From Dysidea avara (lineage: Eukaryota > Porifera > Demospongiae > Dictyoceratida > Dysideidae): a stretch of DNA of 64,000 bases. The stretch is from NCBI RefSeq assembly GCF_963678975.1, contig NC_089277.1, positions 25,928,672 to 25,992,671 of the forward strand, written 5' to 3'. Position 1 is the stretch's first letter. Each line of letters begins with the position of its first letter. The position numbers and the translations under genes are program-made. Below are positions 54,817 through 64,000 of the stretch, in pieces. The notes beneath the pieces were generated by a model. That model was not told the origin of the DNA and searched no databases. It worked only from the letters and a program-made list of their open reading frames with translations.

Positions 54817-55900
54817 CAGTACCGCTCAAATGTAACGTCGCACTTGCGCGACACTCGTGACTCGTTACTCCGGCACTCACACTCTACATTTGAGATACTA
54901 GCATATACCTGCGAGAGCATGGCGAGGGATGTATAATCGCGAGTTCCAACTCTCGAGTGACTCATAAATACAGAGGCTCGCGAGTGCACTATAAATGCTG
55001 ACTCGTACGCATAGTGAGTCGGCATGGACTCGCCGAACGGAGTATTTACTATAATTTTTTAAACCGGGCTTGAAGGACTTCCCTTGGCTACCACCCCCAA
55101 CACAAAGAAAGGCACATGCTGGACAGTGTTTACTACAATGGTAGCTCACTCTTTGTCTCACTTTCACTCTTTACAATGAAGCAAATCGCTGTCAAGCCCT
55201 CTTAAGACATTACAGGCTTTGGTGATTGAATTCGTAACTTAGGCGATTGAAATCATCGCTCACTGCAGTTGGCATTAGAATTCGTCCGTAACAAGATTGG
55301 CAGCTGGAGAAAACGAGATATAGTAGCTGCTACAAGACCTTGTTCAGGTACAACTAATGCAATAATTCTTCAGTTACAACTTCTTCAACAACATCACTAC
55401 GCCATTTCGATGAGCGTGGTCACTCGCGAACAACGTAATTAACTTGTCAAACAGCTATTAGCTTCGTGTACAACCAGCTTCATTACCTTCTGAATTTACC
55501 TTCCTTCTTGAATACCGCTGAATACTTCTAATGTCCACGTGGATTTCCTCTTCTCGTAGCCTGTCGTGAATAGTGGCAGGTTTATACCCCAGGCGACTAA
55601 GAATTATAGCTCGTTTTCGTGTTTCCACTCCGGCATCTCTACTTTTCTTAATGCAGCGCACTGGCTAACATTTCTCTATTGTGTACTTCGACCTTTTCAC
55701 TCTCGAGTACTTCAAATGTTGAGTCACTCGCTCTAGCCTGCTGGTCTTTACTCTCGTGCAGATAAAGTCACTCGTAATTGTTGCACTCTCGAGTGTCGCG
55801 CAAGTGTTCCAGGCTCACGATTCACTCGTGAATCGTACAAGTAAACTCGCCACTCGTGAAATAATGCGAGCGAGTGCGACGTTACATTTGAGTGGTACTG
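54817..55900. mobile_element. Tc1/mariner-type transposon relic
   Basis: Ends CAGTACCGCTCAAATGTAAC and the complement of GTTACATTTGAGTGGTACTG, each next to a TA. The ends and inside are rich in CACTCGTGA/CTCGCGAGTG motifs, likely binding-site repeats. It holds one helix-turn-helix piece (55,458-55,661), but no DDE domain. Length 1,084 bp, shorter than intact Tc1 elements. Confidence 0.8.
55458..55661 (-). pseudogene. Transposase helix-turn-helix fragment
   Basis: Reads ETRKRAIILSRLGYKPATIH and DRLREEEIHVDIRSIQRYSR, the paired helix-turn-helix layout of Tc1/mariner-type transposases (R-x-x-I-x-x-L-x-x-G...I...L). It stops after RKVNSEGNEAGCTRS. The catalytic region is missing. Confidence 0.6.
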
Positions 55901-55939
55901 TATGCACATATGCTTTATTTATTTATTTATTTTGCTATA

Positions 55940-56585
55940 TGTGACCTAATTTTAGAAAACCGTCGATATCCGCACAATTTTCAAAATGCATTTTATTTGT
56001 TCTTTGTTTTCTACAGGGACAGAGGAATGGACTAGCCAAGTTTCAGCTTCCTAAGTTAAGCAGCATTGGAAATACAGCACCAGACAGCCGGACGAGCAAA
56101 TTATTTGATATGTACAGAAGCTATCGAGAAAAGAATCTACAAGCGCTTACATAAACCATCATAACTTACTGATACAATGACGTATGGAATTGAATCTTGG
56201 CTCATTGTGTTCTCCATAAATTATTGCATCCACCAAGGTATAGTTTTTCCCCCAGGCATGCTTCTTTGTTCGAGAAGGAAGGCAGATTCACTGAAAAACG
56301 ATCGTCAGTAAATTATTTCGTAACCGCAACGTAAACAAATGTCTGTAACTTTGGAATCTGTGTGTGTGGAGATGAAACAAAGATTTCTGTACTCCCTATG
56401 GACAGGCGAACAAGATGATGCCCAGGATGTATCCATTGGCGGCTTAATTTGCCCACCAGCAAGGCGATAAAAACTTGCATAATTTTTTTTCTGGAGCTTG
56501 CGTTTTTTACCCATAGTTTTAAAATGCGTTTTATTACAAAAATACTGTTGTGTGTATATCGACGGTTTTCCAAAATTCAGTCACA
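55940..56585. mobile_element. TGTGACC-ended TIR element D
   Basis: Ends TGTGACCTAATTTTAGAAAA, CCGTCGATATCCGCAC and the complement of CGACGGTTTTCCAAAATTCA, GTCACA. Element C (40,560) is a reversed relative over most of its length. Short open frames are not conserved. TATA on both sides may be the target duplication. Confidence 0.75.
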
Positions 56586-56629
56586 TATAGGGTTTGTACA
56601 GATGAGAATATAACAAGAATTCAAAATAG

Positions 56630-57640
56630 GATCCTTGGTTGAGACCGCAGTTCTTCATGATTGGTCACCAACGTCTTTGAAAACTTGGCAGGCTCTGTAG
56701 GGGATGTAACACTGGTAGGTGTCGCTTTTCCAGTGACCTGACATTTTGATTTGACTGTCAGGGATCCTGGCTTGTATGGCTGAGGTAGCTACCCCAATCC
56801 GGACTGTGGGTATTATAATGCTTGCAGTCCAGTTGAAGTAAGGAGTTCAGTGCTGAGCTAAACATTTGGCGAGTAAGGCCCTTGCCCTCCTTCGTCACAA
56901 AAAGAGGCCTGGCCTGGCCACTTCTCATGGCTAGGTATGACAGTATTGCCTTAACTGGGCAAATTCTACCATCTGTCACTCCCATGTAAAGGTGTATGCC
57001 CCTCCTAAAAGAGTCAGTTTTTGACTGTTTTATGGTTACTTGTAGTAAATGAGGATTGTCCCTGCTATTGATGGAAATGTCCTTGACAGGATAAATCATA
57101 TGAGTCAGCACTAGGGATGGTAAATTCACTGACCCGTAGGAAGCCAAAAAAGCAAAGCAACACATTGCCCAAAGCATAATGTTTAAGTATGATGATTTCT
57201 TTTTGAAAAGGAAGGCTTGTATCTTGCGAAGGATCTGTATGGTGATTGGAAGCCATATTCTGGAAAGGTAAGTGGATTGCTTCTTGTCTTTTAATGCCCT
57301 TTAGGATGAGTTGAAGTCGCGGCATAAGCTGCTGGTTGAATTTGCTGTGCAGGCCCCGCGTAACATGCATGTGTTGCACGGCAGAAAGGTAGACTTTGAT
57401 GAAGGCATGCGAGATGCCAGCAGTTGTCAGGTGTGTTGTAAACAATATTAGAGTGGACTCAGTTGTTGAAGTCACCTGAAATTTAACCAATTTGCAGAAC
57501 TTGACATATCTTTGTTTGCCTGCTGAGTAGGTAGTCATGGTTGATGTAGCCAGGCCTGCTGCCAGGAACTGGTGAGCTGAAGCAAGGAGCCGACTGCAAC
57601 CTGCGGAGCATATTGGAGGAGTCACATGTTCAAGTAACAA
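56630..57640 (-). pseudogene. DIRS tyrosine recombinase, fragmented
   Basis: The N-terminal SAM-like part reads LATSTMTTYSAGKQRYVKFC. The catalytic part has CFFGFLRVSEFTIPSADSYD (Arg I), VTIKQSKTDSFRRG, CPVKAILSYLAMRSGQA and KHYNTHS; a missing base then separates it from RIGVATSAIQARIPDSQIKM, SGHWKSDTYQCYIPY, which carries the second Arg, the His and the Tyr. All catalytic residues can still be read, across frames. Confidence 0.8.
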
Positions 57641-57879
57641 GGATTATGATTGTGCAAATAGTGCTTAATAGTTGACATGATATTGATAATAATAATAATG
57701 ACAAAGAGTATCAGCTGAAGGTGTGTGTGTACAGTGGTAATACAACTATGTCAGACAGTAAGCATACTATATGTGTGAATGTTTAATCTATATTCTGTTT
57801 TTGAAGTCAATGAGATGTGGTTAGTACATCCGGACAATGCTGATTGTACGGTTGAAGTGATGCAGAAAGGCACGAGAAG

Positions 57880-58412
57880 TCTAATCAAGTCGTTTGGGAG
57901 ATACAATTCGTAGAAGTAAGGCTGGAACTTGTGTTGGTTTGTGGGCAGCTTGAGGGTGAGAGCGTAGGAACTGGGTTTTGCGGTTTCCAGATAACATATC
58001 AGCTGCAGTGTTAAGCACCCCAGGAATATGTGATGCTGAAATCCTGACTTCAAAGAATGCGGAAAAGAACCATAGACATCTGAGCAAGTGCATGACTGTG
58101 GTCCTTTAGATGACCCTTTATTGATGGCATCCACAAGGCCTTTATTGTCACACTTGAATTCTATGGACTTTCCAGGTAGAAGAGGATCCCATACAGCACA
58201 GCTTAGGACAATTGGAACTAGCTCCTTCGCCATGATGTCTGTCCTTTTCCACTCCATTGACCATTCCAGCTGAAGCCAATAATTTTCGAACAGAGTACCA
58301 CATCCCAGGTTCCTGAGGCATCTGTCTGAATTTGGACATCATGTTTCTGTGGTGTTGTAAATCCCTCAAGGAAGCTCATGCCATTGTAATTACTTTTGAA
58401 TAGATGCACCAT
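57880..58412 (-). pseudogene. DIRS RNase H, fragmented
   Basis: QTDASGTW, AKELVPIVLSCAVW, FKCDNKGLVDAINKGSSKGP and HIPGVLNTAADMLSGN give the D-E-D-D residues of RNase H in the right order, spread over three frames. Confidence 0.7.
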
Positions 58413-58479
58413 TTCAAGTCTGAACGTAAGCCTTTTGAAAGACGGATGTAGAATGACAAGCGTTTGAGTCAGGCTGCCT

Positions 58480-59328
58480 CACTGTACATTCTAGATACAA
58501 AGATTCTTCCAAGTTTAACCACTTTAGTTGCATGCTGTAACAAACCCACTAGGGATAGTATTTCCCCCTTTGTAGCTTTTTGTTTGACAGTAGGCTGCGA
58601 ATTCCCTGCAGCTTCTCATCTAGGAACCAAGCTTCCATCTTGTTGGTGTCTAAGGTGAACCCGAGAAAAGTAAGGCAGTCTGATGGCCCCTCTACTTTCT
58701 CCAAGGCAAGTGGGATGCCTAATTCAGTGCACACTCTTCTGATAGTGGGTAGATTATCAGCACAGGTTAATGATTCTGGTGGTCCCAAAATCTGGAAATC
58801 ATCCAGGTAATGGAGAACTGGTGTTACCTGTCTATACTCAAGTATCCTGGAAAGCATGTTAGCTAATACGTTGAAGAGCTTTGGAGCTGAGCGGAGTCCA
58901 AATGGTAGACAGGTGTCTATGTAAATGCATGGTCCCATTTCATTGCCAGTAGGTGACGATCTGATGTGTGAACTGGTAGTAGTCTAAAAGCACTTTTATA
59001 TCAATCTTAGCCAATAGAGTGCCCTTCCCTAAGTGCTGGATATGCTGGATGGCTGAGTCTGCAGTTCTGTGGGTGAGGGAGCAGAAGCTTTTTGGTATAC
59101 TGCTTCTAGGTGATCGAGGGCACACCTCAGATTTCTTCTTGCTGATCTAAGGGGCTTGGGTGGCTGTTTGAACCCAATACGGAAGCCCTGGGAAATGCCA
59201 GTGATGAAAAGCTGTGCTAGCTGCCTGTTGTGGTGATTTGCTACCAATCTTGCCCAGTTTCTTGTAATAAGTGGTGTGGTAATGGTTGTGGCTCCATGTG
59301 GAACTTTGACATCATCAGTAGAATTCAT
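58480..59328 (-). pseudogene. DIRS reverse transcriptase, fragmented
   Basis: Pieces in order: QGFRIGFKQPPKPLRSARRN; GKGTLLAKIDIK with the motif A Asp; TCLPFGLRSAPKLFNVLANM; HYLDDFQILGPP (catalytic YLDD); LGIPLALEKVEGPSDCLTFL and GFTLDTNKMEAW. At least two frameshifts. Catalytic aspartates are recognisable, but the chain is broken. Confidence 0.8.
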
Positions 59329-59349
59329 GAGGTGAGTTGTCCAAGCTGG

Positions 59350-59570
59350 AACTCACTTGTGGTATGAGCTGTAAGCTTCTTGCAGATGCTTGTAACGGCA
59401 CGGGGAGCGGGTACATCCATCTGGACTGTCATTCCAGTTGAGACAGATCTGGCGTTTGTAATTGGATGGTAGTTGTCGGGGTGGTCGGTGAGCAGTGTTG
59501 GCAAAATTGGTGGATTGAGGACGGTCTGACTGGCAATTTTCTATGGCACAGTCGGCAAATACTTAATTTC
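59350..59570 (-). pseudogene. DIRS gag C-terminus, CCCH finger
   Basis: Reads PPRQLPSNYKRQICLNWNDS, PDGCTRSPCRYKHL. A Cys-(x)n-Cys-x4-Cys-x3-His finger as in gag proteins of DIRS elements. The rest of gag is missing or unrecognisable. Confidence 0.6.
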
Positions 59571-59617
59571 AAATTATATTGTAGGAAGACCATTCCGTAT
59601 TGTTTGTTGTGGAAGCT

Positions 59618-60235
59618 TTAACCCTTTCCTACCGAAGTTATTTCTTAAAACCGCAGAAAAACCTCAGGAAATGAAATTTTATGGCTTGTGTGATCTTTGC
59701 GTGATACGTGAGGACCCCACCCATCAATTAACACGGAACGCTATATACATATGAAAGCCATCTTTCCCTTCTACCCAAACATCTAAAAACCATACAACAA
59801 AACACATAACTCACACGCTTTGAAGTGAAGAAAGGCACATTGTTATTCTTCACCATAGCAGCGAAAGATGGACGCCGCCATCTTGTTATAACCCCTGGTT
59901 ACATCATACTGTATATTTTTAGCATCCTTATCACGTGAGTAGTTTTATTCTTAGTAGAACACACCATGATGCTCAGAGCGAAAGTTATCGAAATTTAAAC
60001 AGGTACAATTGTTTTTGATGCGTGTTTGTGTGTTTATAAGTATTGATAGTTCCCCATATTTGTTCTTATCGCTTCGCGTTAAACTTTATTAGAAACGCCT
60101 GGGCCTACTCAGCAAATTGGTGGTTATTTCAACTTCATAGCCCTTAGGACGAAAGAATTATGGGTCCATTTATAAAGGGCACCCGTAACATGCATTTTTT
60201 GGCAATATATTAGCCATTCGGTAATAAAGGGTTAA
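59618..60235. mobile_element. piggyBac-like element, non-autonomous
   Basis: TTAACCCTTTCCTACCGAAG at the left and the complement (GGTAATAAAGGGTTAA) at the right. TTAA duplicated at the ends and CCCTTT termini fit piggyBac. 618 bp, non-coding. Confidence 0.75.
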
Positions 60236-61005
60236 GATGTAATCTTCGATCATAAACAACCCAGTGACCCTCCTAATGCTTTTGAGAGGTGGATATGACT
60301 AAGTTTTGATAGCTTATGAGGTCTGCAACCCTATGTAGTGCGTGGTGAGATATGATGGTCATATAGATGCCAAAACATTGGATCCAGTCCATAATATTGC
60401 TGACTTCGTGCGGTCTTGATCAAGACTCACGGTAGTGAGTCGCACGGCCAGTAAAGCAGAAATGCGCGCCACATACAAAAAATGACATGACCACTACACG
60501 TAAGTATTTTACAGGAACGAACATTGTCAAATTTGGCCTTCCTGTAGCTCACCTGTCACTTACACTATCCCTCTGAAACTCTAAAGTTGAACTCATTGTG
60601 TCACTAGTAACTACCACACAAGCAGTGAAGTAAATCCATACCAACTGTTTTGAGATCGAGATTGCCGACATCAAAGGGGAGGTTTTTTTTAAAAATTTAT
60701 TTATTTTTATTGCATGCAGTTAGACGCAACCACAGGTGTATGACTTGTGTTCCTTTGTGCATTTCAAACACTGATTGCCCTGCTATCGCTTCAGTACTCT
60801 CTCGATCGCCTCAAGATTCACATCATCGATTTCACCATACATCATTACCCTACAGTCATAATTTCAGCACCAAACGAAGTTTCAGTCGTCCTTAGTTGAC
60901 CTAGAAGCCAAATACAAAACCCATGTTGTTGTTTTCCACAATACTCACTTGGAATGTGTCTTTAAACTGTTCTAAAACTTTTGTTGAGATGGAAACATAA
61001 GTTTT
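60236..61005. other. Intergenic DNA with a dispersed-element end remnant
   Basis: At 60,416-60,475 GATCAAGACTCACGGTAGTG, GTCGCACGG and GCGCGCCAC resemble, in reverse, the 3' end of the 850-bp dispersed element. No gene was recognised in the rest. Confidence 0.45.
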
Positions 61006-61014
61006 CGAGAATGG

Positions 61015-61345
61015 CTAGTTTGAAATTGAAATTTAGTCGCCCCCACGTAATTTGCTCTCTATAAGAATTTAACTCGGAATTTGAAGAATGACGCAGAGCA
61101 TAACTGCGGTCACTGGTTATTGATGAACTGAGCTGTGTGTAGTTAATCAGTGCATGTAGCCATAAAGAAGTGTGCTGCGTGCCACCGTTTGATTTGAAAT
61201 TTGAATGTAGTCGCCCCCACATAATTTGCTCTCTAAGGGCGTGGCTTCAAGAATGACACAGAGCACAACTGCGGTTACCAGTTGTTGACACAAGCTGCGA
61301 GTAATTAGCACATGTAGCTAGCCTAAAAGGAAGTGTGCAAAACCA
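61015..61345. repeat. Imperfect tandem duplication, about 185 bp x 2
   Basis: TTGAAATTxxAxTxTAGTCG, CCCCCACxTAATTTGCTCTC, GAATGACxCAGAGCAxAACTG and AAGTGTGC occur twice. Short frames differ, so it is non-coding. Confidence 0.7.
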
Positions 61346-61349
61346 CCTG

Positions 61350-62260
61350 ATAATGTACAATTGTCACAATGTATTTTATAGCACCCCCACACAAAATTAC
61401 ACATGTAATTACAACATACAGAGGACACATGAATACCAAACAGTTTTCACAACAATAATGTAAGAATTGTACAATGATGACTGTGATATAACTGCAAAGA
61501 AAATCTTCTCCAGTGGCCTGCCATGGTAACAAGTCTCACATGATGGCATGCATATTCATTCAAACAAAATGGGAGTAATGAGTATTTGCAGTGACAACAA
61601 GTTGGTATGACTCCATTTGTAGAATCCAGATGAGTGGGTGTGGCTCCAGTATGTCTAAACAGTTACAAAAATATGTACTAGAGTTGCAATATAATAGCTT
61701 AGTATTTAAATACAACTATATGTAGTCTCCACTGCATCACTATCAAACACACTAAGTGGAGGATATTGTTGCATCTCTAATATGTACACTCCATCAGTAC
61801 GACCTGTGTTAATGGCCACCAGTATAGAAAGACAACCTCTCTCGAAAAGCCAATTCCAAATTGAGAATTTAGACACTGCTAGCTACCTGCTTATTGAGTG
61901 AAGGTGCAAGTTCCACTGTAATTTATACATGTGATCTGATCCTGTTTAATTATTCTGTCATCAGTGGATGAGATCCACTTGGCCAGGACAAAGTGTGACC
62001 CAAATGTCCTGGTTGATCCACACTTACGACCCAGTGGCACAAAGGAACTGAGTATTTATAGAGAATACAATTATATTTATTTGTGGACACATTACAACAC
62101 ATTACAACACATTACAACATGTGCGTATATACAAGACATGCTAAGTACCGTTTTAGTATTTCAAGTCACCACATTGTGCATGGACCATTCAACAATACTT
62201 CATAGTGCCCATCAGTAAACCTGAAGAAGAAAAGTTACGAAAAATAAAAATGCATACAAG
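61350..62260. other. Intergenic DNA
   Basis: No gene recognised. A short ACATTACAAC triplication lies at 62,087-62,120. Confidence 0.45.
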
Positions 62261-62262
62261 TA

Positions 62263-62438
62263 CAGTGAAACCTCATTAATAGGGCCAGCTCTGGGACCAA
62301 AAAATTGGCCTTAATAGCAAGGTGGCCTTATTAATGAGGTCATAAAGTAGTGCTTAGCTATGTTTGGGACCTACTAGAGGTGGCCAATATAACGAGGTGG
62401 TCTTATTAAAGAGGTGGCCACTAAGTGAGGTTTCACTG
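62263..62438. mobile_element. pogo/mariner-type MITE
   Basis: CAGTGAAACCTCATTAATAG to the complement of CACTAAGTGAGGTTTCACTG, each next to TA. CAGTGAAACCTC with TA duplication is typical of Tigger/pogo-like MITEs. 176 bp, non-coding. Confidence 0.8.
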
Positions 62439-62697
62439 TACCTACCGTTAACAATGGTGAACAATATTAATGGTTAATAATATACACTGAAACCTTACTC
62501 AGGTCGCTTTAAGGTCAACCTTGTGGCAGATTGTTTTGTACACAAAATGACACATTCAGGGATTGTATATTTAGATGGATGATAAAGTAACGCCTTATGA
62601 CTTAAATACTCATGGTGTGTCACCGCTAGGCAGTATCTGATATGGCTATATATGGCACTGCTGAAGAGCAACGTTGCACTCGCTCGTTCACACAATT

Positions 62698-62834
62698 TGC
62701 TCAAGATTTTGATAATTAAGGGGTGTGGCAACTGTTTCACTCTCAAGACTGTGTGGCAGCTCTTTCCCTCACAAGAATTGCAGCAAAAACAATTGCCACG
62801 CCCCTTAATTAGTGATTTTAAAAATCTCAAGCAA
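62698..62834. mobile_element. Palindromic MITE with AATTAAGGGG/GTGGCAA arms
   Basis: TGCTCAAGATTTTGATAATT and AAGGGGTGTGGCAACTG mirror CAATTGCCACGCCCCTTAATT and AAAAATCTCAAGCAA. The central part also pairs (GTGTGGCAGCTCTTTCCCTC region). Confidence 0.7.
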
Positions 62835-62839
62835 ACTTG

Positions 62840-64000
62840 CATGTGCAAGCGATATTGTAATTGAGCAGTACTGTACCTGAGTAAACCACATAAGTAGCTG
62901 CAGTAAGATGGTTACTTTTGGGCCAAATTTTCTTGGCTTATATTAAGCAGGTACCTGCTTTAGCAAGGCACTGATTTAACCATATAAATGTCTCACAGGG
63001 GAATTTAAAAGTTGGCCTTCTTAGAGAGGCAGCTTTCTGTACAAGTGGCCACCAAAACAGGTCCACTGTGGTTGAAAGCCGGGCATTAGATATTTGGTAT
63101 TTCATGTGTTGAAGGAATTCCAGGGCTTCTGGTTGTCTGAAATCTTACCACAGTTTACTCAAGCAGTGTTGTGGTCACCACTAAACCACTGGAATGCTGT
63201 TGGCTACTATATAGTAGAACTGAAACGGATACTCTGAAAAATATATATCCTATGGATAAGACTTCATTACAGAGCTTATAGGGACCAAAAGTTAAAATTT
63301 TTACACTTTGGGCTGACAGCCAACTGCCTACGTCTGAAGCAGTGCCTTTGGTGCTCTAACAGATAGGCTGCCCCCTTTCTGTTAGCACTCACTGTCTCAT
63401 ACACTGTCACACACTAAATCCATCTCTATAGCCAGTTAGAACAGCATGCTTCTTACCAATTGCTTAGGGCTGCAAATGCAGCCACCTCCTTAAAGGCTAG
63501 GTCAGAAAATTTTACAATTAAGTTGTACAACACAAATACATGTATAGTTAAATTCACCAATTTTCTCTCAGTGGCACTAAATCCCTTCAACACAAAAACA
63601 CAACCTTCTGGCAATGAGACAACAGCCTTAAGAACTTAAGAGTCTTGCCAGGAAAAATTACAGCCTATTCTGGTGCACTTATTTATTAGTAATATAAATT
63701 GTAAGGCATTTACACTCAACAGAACATAATTACGTGCCCCTCTATTGTTTCTGTACATAGTTGCCATTTCTCTACTATTCTCATTTTATTTCACAAGAGC
63801 TCGTACTGCTATGGGCAGGGGCGTGGTTTCTCCGCAATGATAGAGATACTCTAATAGAGCAGTCAATCACTCTAATAGAACAGTCACATTTATACTAGTG
63901 CTGTATTTTTATAAAGTCTGCAAGTAGCCAGTAATTTAAACAATGCTTGGTAGAAGTTGTAACTATGCTGTAACTTTTATTGCTGTGTTAGAGCTGCTTT
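62840..64000. other. Intergenic DNA
   Basis: No gene recognised. Two ACTCTAATAGAxCAGTCA units occur at 63,847-63,888. Confidence 0.45.

Larger units (their letters stand above)
56600..59570 (-). mobile_element. DIRS-type tyrosine-recombinase retrotransposon, degraded
   Basis: On the minus strand the order is gag zinc-finger end (59,570-59,350), reverse transcriptase (59,330-58,500), RNase H (58,370-57,880) and tyrosine recombinase (57,640-56,630). This order, with a recombinase in place of a DDE integrase, is the mark of DIRS/Ngaro elements. All parts have frameshifts or stops, so it is inactive. Terminal repeats were not found, so the ends are approximate and DIRS versus Ngaro is open. Confidence 0.8.

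Noticed and set aside
58088-58810. Plus-strand open frames of 60-76 codons
   Set aside because: They are antisense to the RT and RNase H parts of the DIRS element.

Overview
The window looks like nuclear DNA of a demosponge, probably related to Amphimedon/Haliclona. I infer this from AT-rich DNA, introns with GT..AG borders, a Pmp-like beta-helix/multi-membrane-span gene, a degraded LRR gene and a kinase of types I associate with sponge genomes, and a dense, varied load of transposons. There are no operons, ribosome binding sites, tRNA/rRNA genes or CRISPR arrays. Only two substantial cellular genes are visible. Most of the sequence is repeats.

Layout. 1-4 kb: AT-rich DNA with a dead LINE reverse-transcriptase fragment and one possible minus-strand exon. 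4.3-9.8 kb: a large, almost intronless gene for a secreted/membrane protein with about 29 chlamydial-Pmp-type beta-helix repeats, a cysteine-rich stalk and about 8 membrane spans, broken by at least four 1-bp frameshifts. 10-12 kb: weak exon candidates. 12-27 kb: about 11 kb of a 31-bp minisatellite with higher-order structure, divided by three palindromic elements of about 330 bp, three copies of an 850-bp dispersed element, a hAT-type MITE and CACTG-ended elements. 27-31 kb: palindromic and TIR elements. 31-40 kb: a large inverted duplication (arms 1.3 and 1.9 kb, 5.4 kb between them) that carries a SINE-like sequence and a small two-exon gene start in each arm. 40-41 kb: a LINE 3' end inside a TIR element.

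42-53 kb: a minus-strand LRR pseudogene lies head-to-head with a plus-strand gene. That gene joins a pseudokinase domain to an EPS15-type EH domain and a charged helical tail over five predicted exons. A TA-flanked transposon relic with a pogo/CENPB-like DNA-binding segment on one strand and a HIRAN-like protein on the other sits in its second intron. 53-64 kb: TIR element, Tc1/mariner relic, a degraded DIRS-type tyrosine-recombinase retrotransposon (gag finger, RT, RNase H, YR), a piggyBac-like element, a pogo/mariner-type MITE and further palindromes.

The most interesting items are the pseudokinase-EH fusion, the Pmp-like membrane protein, the HIRAN/pogo transposon, and a short ACTCTAATAGA-type module shared by unrelated repeats that also resembles the minisatellite monomer. 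Family assignments come from reading motifs. No database search or alignment program was used.
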